Source of the DNA: DATJKD01 sp963728295 | Lineage (GTDB): Bacteria > Pseudomonadota > Gammaproteobacteria > Steroidobacterales > Steroidobacteraceae | Assembly: GCA_963728295.1 (NCBI GenBank) | Contig: CAVSKB010000019.1 | Span: forward strand, 372,001 to 436,000 | Length of the DNA: 64,000 bases | Direction: 5' to 3' | Part shown: one piece after another, positions 29,724-38,534 of the stretch | Layout of the letters: every line of letters starts with the position of its first letter | Numbering within the stretch: position 1 is the stretch's first letter | Position numbers and translations under genes: made by a program | The notes under the pieces: model-generated | The model's database searches: none | What the model saw: the letters and a program-made list of their open reading frames with translations, nothing else | Told to the model about the DNA's origin: nothing

Positions 29724-29911
29724 CCCCCGAGAACGAACGCCGCAGGGGTCAGGGGATTAAAGCACAGGCCAGGGGGGTGAGTCGCCGGGGGCTGCCAACC
29801 GCGGTTAAAACGCCAGCAAAATCAGTCGAATGCCTTGACAACCGAGGAACCGTGCGAGCTTGCCGGTCTCGCCGGGGGCGGGCTATGCTGCCGCCGCATA
29901 AGCGGCGATCT

Positions 29912-29933
29912 CGTCGCTAAATCCTAAACGTCC
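29912..29933. promoter_or_regulatory. Candidate operator upstream of the second glutamine synthetase
   Basis: ATCCTAAACGTCC at 29921-29933 shares ATCCTAnACGnCC with the site at the other end of the same divergent region (29713-29725). A second CCTAAA copy occurs just before the ATG at 29945. The position directly upstream of the start codon suits repression. The divergent region also holds a TTGACA hexamer and a small inverted repeat (CGCCG-CATAAG-CGGCG, about 29892-29907). Confidence 0.35.
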
Positions 29934-29944
29934 ACAGGTCCTAA

Positions 29945-31317
29945 ATGCCGCAGCCAGCGGATGACGAGCGGGTACGCGCGTGGGTGTCCGAGCACGGCCA
30001 GGTGCGCTTCGTCGACCTCCTGCTGCCCGACCAGATGGGCATCCTGCGCGGCAAGCGCATCACGATCGACGAGCTCGAATCGATCGGGCGCGACGGACTG
30101 CTGTTGCCGGCTTCGATGTTCGCGCTCGACGTGCTGGGCGGCACCGTGCAGGCGACGGGTCTCGGGTTCGACGACGGCGACGCGGATCGGATCTGCCTGC
30201 CGGTTGCGGGTTCGCTGGCGCCGGTGCCCTGGCTCGGACCCGAAGTCGCGCAGATGCAGGTAAGCATGTACGAGCACGATGGCCGGCCGTTTCATGGCGA
30301 TCCGCGCCACGTGCTCGGCCGGAGTCCTGCGGCACTTCAGCGATCTCGGCCTCACGCCCGTCATGGCGGTCGAGCTCGAGTTCTACCTCGTCGATCGCGA
30401 GCGCACGGCGGAAGGCCACGCGCAGCCACCGCGCCAGCCGCTGTCCGGCCGGCGCGAGTTCCGCACGCAGATCAACTCGATGGCCGATCTGAACGAGTAC
30501 TCCACCCTGCTCGCCGCGATCGACGAAGCGGCGCGCGCGCAGTCGCTGCCCGCAGGCACGGTGCTCGCCGAGTACGGACCCGGCCAGTTCGAAGTCAACC
30601 TGCATCACGTCCCCGATGCGCTTGCCGCCTGCGATCATGCGATCCGGCTCAAGCGGCTCGTGCGCGGCGTCGCCCTGCAGCAAGGCATGGAGGCGACCTT
30701 CATGGCCAAGCCCTACCGCGATCACGCGGGCAGCGGCGCTCACCTGCACGTGAGCCTCGCTGGATTCCGCGGGACGCAACGTCTTTGCAGCTGAAGATGC
30801 GGCCGGGAGCGAGATGTTGAGGGCTGCGATCGGCGGGCTCGCCGCGACCATCGACGCGACGATGGCGGTGTGCGCGCCGACCGCCAATTCCTACCGGCGC
30901 TTCCGGCCCGAAGCCTACGTCCCGCTGAATCCGAGCTGGGCGATCAACAACCGCGGCGTGGCCTTCCGCATCCCGCACGGGCCGCCGGCGAGCCGGCGCG
31001 TCGAGCACCGCGTCGCGGGAGCGGACGCCAATCCGTACCTGCTCGCAGCGTAGTGCTCGCGGGCATGCATCACGGCCTCGACGCACCGGCTGGATCCCGG
31101 CGCGCCGCTCGCCGGGAATGCCTACCGCGACGGACGTGCGACGATTCCGCTCACCTGGCCGGAAGCTCTCGCCGCGTTCGAGCGGAGCGAATTCGTGCGC
31201 CAGTATCTCGGCGACGCCTTCACCGACCTTTACGTGATGACGCGGCGCGGCGAGATGCAGGAGTTCAACTCGTATATCTCGCCGCTCGACTACGCCTGGT
31301 ACCTGACGACGAGCTGA
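29945..31317 (+). CDS. Second PuuA-like glutamine-synthetase-family ligase (frameshifted)
   Basis: A second gamma-glutamylpolyamine-synthetase-like enzyme, divergent from puuD. The ATG at 29945 begins a typical N-terminal beta-grasp region (HGQVRFVDLLLPDQMGILRG). It continues with VMAVELEFYLVDRE, VLAEYGPGQFEVNLHHVPDA, MEATFMAKPYRDHAGSGAHL, APTANSYRRFRPEAYVPLN, AGADANPYLLAA and a C-terminal QEFNSYISPLDYAWYLTTS. Breaks occur near 30325, 30775, 31050 and 31090, all with conserved protein on both sides. It differs clearly from the puuA at 27597-28942, so it is a diverged paralog rather than a recent copy. It may prefer a different amine. It is followed after 10 bases by puuB, probably in one operon. 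Confidence 0.83.
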
Positions 31318-31327
31318 GCCGGCCCGC

Positions 31328-32608
31328 ATGACCATCGAAGAGCACATCGACTCGTATTACGCGGCCACGGCCAATCCCGCGCCACGCCGGCCGAAGCTCG
31401 AAGGCGAGCTGACCGTCGATGTCTGCGTCGTCGGCGGCGGTCTGTCCGGCTGCTCCACCGCGCTGCATCTGGCGGAGCGCGGCTACCGCGTGGCGCTGCT
31501 CGAGGGACGGCGCATCGCCTGGGGCGCTTCCGGTCGCAGCGGCGGCCAGGCCATCGCCGGATTCGCGTCGAGCCAGGACACGCTCGCCCGCCAGGTCGGG
31601 CTCGATGCCGCCCGCCGGATGTGGGACGTGTCGGTCGAGGCGATCGATCTGCTGAAGGAACGAATCCGACGTCATGCGATCGACTGCGATCTGCACTGGG
31701 GTCAGATGCATGTCGCAGTCAAGCCGCGTCACGTGACGGAGCTGAAGGCCTGGCAGCGGGAGATGATCGACACGTACGCCTATCCCGGCACGCGCTGGCT
31801 CGAGCGCGACGAAGCGCGACAGTGGATCGCGTCGGAGCGGTATCTTGGCGGCCTGTACGATCCGCGCAGCGGACATCTGCACCCGCTCAACTACACGCTC
31901 GGACTCGCCGCCGTCGCCGAGGCGGCGGGCGTACAGATCTTCGAAGACAGCGAGGTGACTCGCATCGACCGCGCCGATCCCGCGACGGTTGCGACGGCGG
32001 CGGGACGCGTGCGCGCGCGCCACGTCGCGATCTGCTGCAACGCCTGGATCGACGATCTCGTCCCCGAGCTGCGCTCGCGGATCATGCCGGTCGGTACCTA
32101 TATCGTGGCCACCGAGCCGCTCGGCGAAGCGCGGATGCGCGCGCTTCTGCGGGAGCCGATCGCGGTTTCGGACGTCAACTGGGTACTCGACTACTTCCGG
32201 CCCTCTGCGGATCATCGGCTGCTGTTCGGGGGCCGGGTGAGTTACTCGGGGCTCGACCCGCGCAACACCGGCGCCGCGACGCGGGAACGGATGATCCGCG
32301 TGTTCCCGCAGCTCGCCGACACGAGGATCGAGTACGCATGGGGCGGCTTCGTCGACATCACGATGAGCCGCGCGCCGGACTTCGGGCGGCTGGCGCCGAA
32401 CATCTATTATCTGCAGGGCTTTTCCGGTCACGGGATCGCGCTCACGGGCATGGCCGGAAAACTGATCGCGGAGGCGATCGCCGGCCAGGCTGAGCGCTTC
32501 GATCTATTCACGAAGCTCGAGCACCGCAATTTCCCCGGTGGGAAGAGGCTCCGCACGCCGCTGCTGGTACTGGCGATGCTCTGGTTCCGGATGAAGGACC
32601 TCGCCTGA
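31328..32608 (+). CDS. puuB: Gamma-glutamylputrescine oxidase, FAD-dependent (PuuB type)
   Basis: This 426-residue DAO-family flavoprotein oxidises gamma-glutamylputrescine to gamma-glutamyl-aminobutyraldehyde with release of ammonia and H2O2. It starts HIDSYYAATANPAP, typical for PuuB/OrdL proteins. The Rossmann FAD motif is VCVVGGGLSGCSTALHLAE, followed by GASGRSGGQAIAGFA, also characteristic of the group. The C-terminal FAD contact YLQGFSGHGIALTGM is intact. Unlike its neighbours it has no frameshift. It follows the second glutamine synthetase by 10 bases. PuuB with that synthetase on the plus strand, and PuuA-PuuD on the minus strand, together supply the Puu route except for PuuC, which is at 50186-51693. 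Confidence 0.9.
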   Translation: MTIEEHIDSYYAATANPAPRRPKLEGELTVDVCVVGGGLSGCSTALHLAERGYRVALLEGRRIAWGASGRSGGQAIAGFASSQDTLARQVGLDAARRMWDVSVEAIDLLKERIRRHAIDCDLHWGQMHVAVKPRHVTELKAWQREMIDTYAYPGTRWLERDEARQWIASERYLGGLYDPRSGHLHPLNYTLGLAAVAEAAGVQIFEDSEVTRIDRADPATVATAAGRVRARHVAICCNAWIDDLVPELRSRIMPVGTYIVATEPLGEARMRALLREPIAVSDVNWVLDYFRPSADHRLLFGGRVSYSGLDPRNTGAATRERMIRVFPQLADTRIEYAWGGFVDITMSRAPDFGRLAPNIYYLQGFSGHGIALTGMAGKLIAEAIAGQAERFDLFTKLEHRNFPGGKRLRTPLLVLAMLWFRMKDLA

Positions 32609-32651
32609 CCGACCGAACTTCCCGGCATCATCAGGTCGAGGGGGATGGCCG

Positions 32652-34496
32652 ATGTCCGGCAGCCTGACAAACCGCCTGCTTTCCTGGATCGACGCCAGCC
32701 TCGCGGCTCTCGGGCACTCGTTCATCCAGGCCTGGAGCAAGGTCGAGCGCGGCTACCGGCGACCGTTCTCGAAGCTCACGCAGCGCTTGAAGTTCGCGTT
32801 CTATCCGCTGCTCGCGCTGGGGGCGATCGCCTGGCTCGGCTGGGACCTGAGCCACACGCGCACACTCGCTGCGGCCGAGGATGCGATCTTCGACCGCGTG
32901 ATCCGGTGGCGACCGTTCGAGCCGGAGCCCTCCGGGCGTGTCGTCGTGGTCGAGATCGACGAATGCTCGATCGAGTATTTTCGCGCCCGCGGCGAAGGTG
33001 GTTGGCCGTGGCCGCGCCAGCGGCACGCGGACCTGATCGACCAGCTTGACCGGGTCGGCGTCGCCGCGGTTGGCTACGACGTGCTGTTCGCGGATCCGTC
33101 GAAGGACGATCCGAGCGGCGACCAGACCCTCGAAGCGATGGCGGCGGGCGGCGCCGGCCGCTTCGTGTTCACCTCGACGCGGCTGCACCCCGACTATGAC
33201 GAAGGCTCGACGCTGCGCGCGTCGCAGGCGCCGGCGGCCTTTGCGCTTACAACGCAGCCGACCGACGATCCCAAGGTCGCGCTGCTCCTGCCGTACGGCG
33301 AGGCGATGGCGAGGTTCAGCGCGGTCGCCAACGTCACGCGGAACGAGGACGGCGTGCTGCGCGACATCCTGCTGCGCGAGGCCGCGGGCGACTGGGCCCT
33401 GCCGTCGCTGCCTCTGCGCCTCGCCATGACTGCCGCATCGGTACCGCCCGATACGCTCGCACCCACGGTGCGTCCCAACTGGCGCGAGGACTCGCGGCTG
33501 CCGAGGATCAGCGCCGCCGATCTGCTGGGCGGCAGCCGGCCAATTTGCCGCGACGCGACGACCGCGCGGCCCGCGCTGCAGGACCGGGTGGTTCTGGTCG
33601 GATACACGGCATCCGGTCTCAACGACGCCAAGCCCACGCCCGTCGATCCGGTAATGCCAGGCGTCGAGGTGATGGCCGAAGCCACCGAAGCGCTGATTGC
33701 CGGCAGCGGGATCCGCTCACCGCCGGCGTGGCTCAAGTACGTGCTCGCCACGTTCCTGGTCCTGATGACGACCTTCGCCTTCTATCGCGGCGAACCGGCG
33801 ACCGACATCGACTCTGTTTTCGTCGCCACCAACCTGGCGCTGCTGAGCTCGGCGTTCGTCGGGCTCACCTTCTTCGCATTCTTCTTCGATGTGTTCGCGA
33901 GCGTTGCCTTCGTGAGCCTGATATTCGGTCTCTGCCGCGCGTACGCGGGAGTGCAACGCGGGCGGGCGGTCGGAAATGGCGATTTCCTGCCTGACTACGA
34001 TCCCGCCACCGATCGCTGGCTCGCAGTCGCGCGGCTGCGTTTCGTCCCCGACGCGCAGCTCGAATCGAAGGCCGCCGCGAGACGACGGCGCGAATACCAA
34101 CGGCGCCTGAGACGCTTCCTGTACGCGGGCAGCGACGCTGTCATGCTGGAAGGCGTTGTCGAACGCAAGAGCTGGCTGCACGAGGCGCTGAGTGATCTAA
34201 TGGTGCTGGTGTGGCATGGGGACAGCGAGATCGCGGCGCGCACGAGAGCGCTCTCGGATCTCGCAAGACTCGAACGGCAACTGGCGGAGCAGGACGCGCG
34301 TCTGCCCGATGACGGCAGCGTGCGCGTGGCGTTCGCCTGCACCGAGATCGATGACGGCAACGAGGACTGCGACCGGGGCGAGCGGGTTCGGCTGCGTGAC
34401 CTTGTAGGCCGGTTGCTGGCTGCGTCGGCCGAATGGCCGCTCGCGCGGCGCGAGGCGTACTCCGCCCCGACGGGCGGTGCTTCCGGAGGATCGTGA
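32652..34496 (+). CDS. CHASE2-domain membrane protein with an unassigned cytoplasmic tail
   Basis: This 614-residue protein has an N-terminal membrane segment (FYPLLALGAIAWLGW) and then an extracytoplasmic CHASE2 sensor domain. The domain is marked by AAEDAIFDRVIRWRP, VVVVEIDECSIEYF, GWPWPRQRHADLIDQL and VGYDVLFADPS. Three closely spaced membrane segments follow (VLATFLVLMTTFAFY, LALLSSAFVGLTFFAFFF, VAFVSLIFGLC), the usual CHASE2 layout. In place of the histidine kinase, cyclase or Ser/Thr kinase output common in this family, the cytoplasmic tail of about 200 residues is charged and helical (AAARRRREYQRRLRRFLY, ARTRALSDLARLERQLAEQD) and matches nothing I recognise. The stop overlaps the start of a secreted M48 protease (TGATG). 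Confidence 0.75.
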   Translation: MSGSLTNRLLSWIDASLAALGHSFIQAWSKVERGYRRPFSKLTQRLKFAFYPLLALGAIAWLGWDLSHTRTLAAAEDAIFDRVIRWRPFEPEPSGRVVVVEIDECSIEYFRARGEGGWPWPRQRHADLIDQLDRVGVAAVGYDVLFADPSKDDPSGDQTLEAMAAGGAGRFVFTSTRLHPDYDEGSTLRASQAPAAFALTTQPTDDPKVALLLPYGEAMARFSAVANVTRNEDGVLRDILLREAAGDWALPSLPLRLAMTAASVPPDTLAPTVRPNWREDSRLPRISAADLLGGSRPICRDATTARPALQDRVVLVGYTASGLNDAKPTPVDPVMPGVEVMAEATEALIAGSGIRSPPAWLKYVLATFLVLMTTFAFYRGEPATDIDSVFVATNLALLSSAFVGLTFFAFFFDVFASVAFVSLIFGLCRAYAGVQRGRAVGNGDFLPDYDPATDRWLAVARLRFVPDAQLESKAAARRRREYQRRLRRFLYAGSDAVMLEGVVERKSWLHEALSDLMVLVWHGDSEIAARTRALSDLARLERQLAEQDARLPDDGSVRVAFACTEIDDGNEDCDRGERVRLRDLVGRLLAASAEWPLARREAYSAPTGGASGGS

Positions 34497-35854
34497 TGCG
34501 AGTTTTCCCACTGACCGTGACCGTCGCGCTCCTGGCATCGGGCGTGGCGTTCGCTGAAGTATCAGCCGTCGTTCAGAAGCCGACCGTCGATGTGCACGCC
34601 GAGCCCAGGCTGGATGCACCCAAGGTTTCGACGCTGACACGCGGCACCGCAGTCACCATCTCCGCGCAGCAGGGACTCTGGTACCAGGTGAAGCTCGTCG
34701 CCAGCACGGCCGGGTACGTGCGCGTCAACGACGTGCGCGTCGCCTATGCCGGCGCCGAGGGCGGAGAGGCCAGCGTGCGTGCGCTGCTCGGTGGCAAGTC
34801 CGGCGAAGGCCGCATCACCGAGACCGCCGGCGTGCGCGGCATCGATGAGAGCGAGCTCAAGGCGGCCGCGCGCAACCAGGCGCAGCTCGACGCGATGATA
34901 GGCAACCGCGTCGATGCCGCCGCCGGCGCTGCGTATGCCGCCCAGCATGGCCTGCAGGCGACCAGCGTCGCATATGCGGCCGAGGCAAAAGGCGCCACTG
35001 CGGCCGAGCCGACGCAAGCTGCGTCAGCAACGCCCAAGCCCGCCAAGTCCGCCGGCGGGCTCCTCGGCTCGCTCGGCCGCGAGCTTGGCTCGATGCTGGG
35101 CGACAAGGCGGGCACTGCGGCCACCACCGCGGCCGACACCGCCGCGAAGGTGATGCCGAAATCCGACGCGGAAGTCGCGGCCGAGGAAATCGCGCTCGGA
35201 CCGGAGATCGCAGGCCGGGTGCTGGGCGCGCGTCCGCTGTGGAACGACCTCGAGGCGCAGCGACGCGTCAACCTGATCGGTCGCTGGCTCGCATCGCAGA
35301 CGAGCCGCCCCGACCTGCCATGGACCTTCGGCGTGATCGACACACCGGAGGTGAACGCGTACGCCGCGCCGGGCGGCTTCATACTCATCACGCGCGGCCT
35401 TTATGAGCTGCTCTCCACCGACAGCGAAGTTGCAGCAGTGCTCGGCCACGAGATAAGCCATTGCGTGCAAAGCGATCACTACAACGTGATACGCAAGCAG
35501 GAGCTGGCGAGCTACGGCAAGGAGCTGGCGCTCAAGGACGTCAATGCGAGCACCGGCAGCGTCGCCGGCGACTACGCCCGACGCTACGCCGAGCAGTACG
35601 GCGCCACGGTCATGCTCACCGCGCTGGATCGCGAAGCCGAATACCGCTCCGACGAAGCGGCGGAAATCTACCTCGCCCGTTCCGGGATGAATCCGCTGGC
35701 GTTGTACGCAGTCCTGCAGAAGATGATCGCGCTCGGCACGGAGTCGGCGAGTCTCGCGCAGCTGCAAAAGACGCATCCTCCGCTCGATTCGCGGATGGAT
35801 CGCATCGACCGGCGCGGCTACGGCGCTCTCGAACCGTATACCGCGCGGGATTAG
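34496..35854 (+). CDS. Secreted SH3-domain M48 family metalloprotease
   Basis: This periplasmic zinc protease of 452 residues starts at the ATG at 34496, overlapping the CHASE2 gene stop and preceded by GGAGGA. It has a signal peptide (VTVALLASGVAFAE), then a bacterial SH3 domain (TVDVHAEPRLDAPKVSTL, LWYQVKLVASTAGYVRVNDV) and an Ala-rich linker. The M48 catalytic domain follows, with the zinc motif in VLGHEISHCVQSDHY and the third ligand in DREAEYRSDEAAEIYLAR. This resembles BepA/LoiP-type outer-membrane quality-control proteases but lacks the BepA TPR tail. Coupling to the CHASE2 protein suggests a linked envelope role, which is inference. Confidence 0.85.
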   Translation: MRVFPLTVTVALLASGVAFAEVSAVVQKPTVDVHAEPRLDAPKVSTLTRGTAVTISAQQGLWYQVKLVASTAGYVRVNDVRVAYAGAEGGEASVRALLGGKSGEGRITETAGVRGIDESELKAAARNQAQLDAMIGNRVDAAAGAAYAAQHGLQATSVAYAAEAKGATAAEPTQAASATPKPAKSAGGLLGSLGRELGSMLGDKAGTAATTAADTAAKVMPKSDAEVAAEEIALGPEIAGRVLGARPLWNDLEAQRRVNLIGRWLASQTSRPDLPWTFGVIDTPEVNAYAAPGGFILITRGLYELLSTDSEVAAVLGHEISHCVQSDHYNVIRKQELASYGKELALKDVNASTGSVAGDYARRYAEQYGATVMLTALDREAEYRSDEAAEIYLARSGMNPLALYAVLQKMIALGTESASLAQLQKTHPPLDSRMDRIDRRGYGALEPYTARD

Positions 35855-35874
35855 CCGGCCGCGGATGAGCGACG

Positions 35875-36306
35875 CTATTTGACGAGCCGCAGCGCGAACG
35901 GGTAGCGGTAGGCGATCCCTTCGTTGGCCTTCATCGCAGCAATGATGATGAACACCAGCGCGGTGACGCCGATAATCAGCATCAGCGGAACCGTGAGCAC
36001 CGCGCCGACGAAGAAGGTCATCACCGTCAGGATCATCAAGACCAGGAAGGCGATCGAGACCGTAATGGCGAAGTTGAGCGCCTCCTTCGCCTGGTCGTTG
36101 ACGAAGGGCATGGTGTCCTTCTTCATCAGCCAGATCACGAGGGGTCCAACGAAGAAGCCGATGTTGCCGGCCCACCCCGAGGTCACCAGGCCGCCCAGCA
36201 GCGCCGACAGGTGCGCGAACATCGCCCACTGTCGCTCTTCCGCGCTCGGAGCGCCGGCGGGCGCTTCGGGTGCCGACACGGCTTCCTTCGGATTGAGATT
36301 TTCCAT
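35875..36306 (-). CDS. DUF4870 (Tic20-like) small membrane protein
   Basis: This 143-residue inner-membrane protein has the DUF4870 pattern: ERQWAMFAHLSALLGG, then GPLVIWLMKKDTMPFVNDQ, KEALNFAITVSIAFLVL and a final IIAAMKANEGIAYRYPFA. Four hydrophobic segments are visible after an acidic and Pro-rich N-terminal stretch. The molecular role of the family is not known to me. It is convergent with the M48 protease gene (20 bases between stops). A GGGGGAT-like purine run just upstream of the ATG at 36306 could be the ribosome binding site. Confidence 0.85.
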   Translation of the reverse strand: MENLNPKEAVSAPEAPAGAPSAEERQWAMFAHLSALLGGLVTSGWAGNIGFFVGPLVIWLMKKDTMPFVNDQAKEALNFAITVSIAFLVLMILTVMTFFVGAVLTVPLMLIIGVTALVFIIIAAMKANEGIAYRYPFALRLVK

Positions 36307-36370
36307 GCGATCCCCCTTTTATCTTGAGTTGGTATCAGTCTCGCGCCGTCGGTGATGTTCTGCGTTTTCC

Positions 36371-36730
36371 TCACCCCTGTCCATCGTAGGAGCAGCCGCT
36401 GGTGCAGGTCTCGTGGATCACCACCTTCGACAGCGGCGGCAGGCGCGGCTCGAGCTCGCGCCAGATCCAGCGCGCGAGGTTCTCGCTTGTGGGGTTCTCG
36501 AGTCCCGGCACCTCGTTCAGGCAGCGGTGATCGAGCCGTTCAAACAGCGGTTCGAAGGCCCCGCGGACGTCCGCGAAGTCCATCACCCACCCGGAATGGG
36601 CATCCACCGGGCCGCTTACGTGCACCTCCACCCGGAATGAATGCCCGTGCATGCGCGCGCACTTGTGACCCGCCGGCACATTGGGCAGGCGATGCGCGCA
36701 CTCGAGCGTGAATGTCTTGAAGATGTCCAT
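36371..36730 (-). CDS. queD: 6-pyruvoyl-tetrahydropterin synthase / 6-carboxy-tetrahydropterin synthase family (QueD)
   Basis: This 119-residue QueD-family enzyme makes 6-carboxytetrahydropterin, an early step of queuosine and 7-deazaguanine synthesis. The start is the ATG at 36730 (MDIFKTFTLECAHRLPN), because upstream in-frame residues do not fit the family. Zinc-binding histidines are visible in CAHRL and in CARMHGHSFRV, with the catalytic Cys in KCARMHGH. The substrate-binding Glu is in HETCTSGCSY. Length is standard. No other queuosine genes are nearby, so it appears to stand alone here. Confidence 0.9.
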   Translation of the reverse strand: MDIFKTFTLECAHRLPNVPAGHKCARMHGHSFRVEVHVSGPVDAHSGWVMDFADVRGAFEPLFERLDHRCLNEVPGLENPTSENLARWIWRELEPRLPPLSKVVIHETCTSGCSYDGQG

Positions 36731-36783
36731 CGGCGCGCGGAGTGTAACGGCGCGGGCGGGTCGCTCAAAGGCCCTGCGAGGGG

Positions 36784-38409
36784 TCAGCGGTGGAACACGC
36801 GCCACAGCGTTCGCGTCTTGGCGCGCCACGTCACCCGCTCGTCCGACAGCGCTTCGAGGAAGTCGGCGAGCCGGCGCGCCCTCGAGATCGAAAAAACCGT
36901 GATCACGAACGTCGCGACCAGGATTGCGACGAACGCGGCGATGCGCAGGGCAAGCGGTTGGTCGGCCGCAGCGATCAGGTTCATGCCGAGGAACCCGGTC
37001 GCAACCGTGCCGATAAGCCCGAGGATGGTCACGACCGTAAGACGCAGAACGGTGTTCGTCTGCCGCCGCGTACTGTCCGAGTCGAGGTAGTTGTTCATGT
37101 CCATCACCTCGTCGCGCACCTCGTCGTAGAGGGCCTGATTCCCGAGATGCCGTTGCAGCTTGTCGAACACGCTCTGCGCCAGCTCCTGATTGGAGACCTG
37201 GCAGAACCAGTAGCGATGCGTGAACCGCAGGAAGGCCTCCATCATCTGGCGGATGGTCCGCTTGAAAGCCTTGACCGACTCGGTCTGGCCGACCACGAGC
37301 CGGTTCATCGCGACAGCGAGCTCGTCGGATATCGACAGCAGTGATGCCTTGTGGAAGTGCGCTACCAGGAAGAGCAGGAAGTACTGATGACGGAACTGCG
37401 CCAGCAAGCCGTTTTCTACATCGGCGTAGAACTGGTCGCCGTGAGCGCCCACCATCGACAGCGTCGCTCCTGTCACGACGATCCGTACGTCTCGCAGCGA
37501 CCGCTCGCCGCTGCGGCCCCAGAACCGGTCGTCACAGTACCTGGCCTCGAAGTCCTCGAGCATGACCGATGAGTACGGCAGCTCGTCGGGGTCGCCGGGA
37601 CGGGTCACGAGCCCGAGCCGCACCCAGTCGGCGCGCGTGAGCTGTTTCGGATCGTCGAAGGCGAGATACGCCATGAATGGCATGCGGTAATACTCGAGCT
37701 GCCGGTAACGCAGCGTCGCGGCCTGACCGGGCTGCTCGAGCACAAATGGCCGGAGCAGGAATTCCCAGTGCGCAGCGGTGCAGGGCGCGCGATGGCGCGC
37801 GACGAACTCGAGGTACTTGCTGCGATCCGCAAAGTCGGAGGACGCGAGGATACGGTCGTCTGCGTCGAGCCATTCCACGCTGTGCGGGCAGTTGCCGCCG
37901 TCGCCGTTCTTCTCCCAGAACCCGGGGTATGCCCGTCCGAACCGGAACATGGTGTTCTGCGCTACGCCGAGGGGAAGATCGTCTGCGTACATCTCGAACG
38001 CGACCAGCGCGACGTCCGCGTCGAGGAAAAAGTGCACGTCGGCGTGCGCGATGCGGAAGGTCCAGGCCGGTCCACCTCGCTCCAAGGTGATGCGCGCGGC
38101 TCGGACGTCGCGGCGCCGATAAGTGCGGATGCTGGCCTCACCGCTGCGCCGGGACGACTCCTGTCCCGCGGCGGATCCGTACAGGAAGCGCTGTGCGTAC
38201 GGCAGGAACGTGACGAACTCCCGGTAGTGCCGCTCCTGGAACGCGCGCGGATCCTCGCAGAACTCGTCGACGACTTCGGTCCACGCACAGTCGGGCATGG
38301 AGTCGAGCAGCTCCCAGTGGCGTTGAACCGGACCCGTACGGACGGGCATGAGCTGTACCGGCCACAGCGCAATCTGGCGGAAATGGCGGACCACCGGGTC
38401 GCTGGTCAT
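36784..38409 (-). CDS. CorA-like membrane protein with a large N-terminal domain
   Basis: The 541-residue protein ends in two membrane segments. The first closes with the CorA-type GMN motif (GLIGTVATGFLGMNLI) and is followed by LRIAAFVAILVATFVITVF. A long helical region precedes it (FKRTIRQMMEAFLRFTHRY, FDKLQRHLGNQALYDEVRDE), as in CorA-family divalent cation channels. The N-terminal 350 residues are longer than in standard CorA and unlike it in sequence (FCEDPRAFQERHYREFVTFL, DVHFFLDADVALVAFEMYAD). I assign it to the CorA superfamily by the GMN motif and topology, with an unknown ion and unknown role for the N-terminus. The ATG at 38409 is the only good start. Confidence 0.65.
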   Translation of the reverse strand: MTSDPVVRHFRQIALWPVQLMPVRTGPVQRHWELLDSMPDCAWTEVVDEFCEDPRAFQERHYREFVTFLPYAQRFLYGSAAGQESSRRSGEASIRTYRRRDVRAARITLERGGPAWTFRIAHADVHFFLDADVALVAFEMYADDLPLGVAQNTMFRFGRAYPGFWEKNGDGGNCPHSVEWLDADDRILASSDFADRSKYLEFVARHRAPCTAAHWEFLLRPFVLEQPGQAATLRYRQLEYYRMPFMAYLAFDDPKQLTRADWVRLGLVTRPGDPDELPYSSVMLEDFEARYCDDRFWGRSGERSLRDVRIVVTGATLSMVGAHGDQFYADVENGLLAQFRHQYFLLFLVAHFHKASLLSISDELAVAMNRLVVGQTESVKAFKRTIRQMMEAFLRFTHRYWFCQVSNQELAQSVFDKLQRHLGNQALYDEVRDEVMDMNNYLDSDSTRRQTNTVLRLTVVTILGLIGTVATGFLGMNLIAAADQPLALRIAAFVAILVATFVITVFSISRARRLADFLEALSDERVTWRAKTRTLWRVFHR

Positions 38410-38534
38410 GGCATATGGGTGGTGGAGACGGTTCGCGGCGCGAAAATCGCGCGACCTTGACGCTGGCCCCCTGTTCGTCGTTGCCCCGATTCTGCCACCA
38501 TCGATGTGAGGCGTCAGCCGCGGAGGAGCCCGCC

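Noticed and set aside
29745..29890. A CRISPR-like or other repeat array in the puuD divergent region
   Set aside because: There are G-runs and a small hairpin but no repeated units with spacers.
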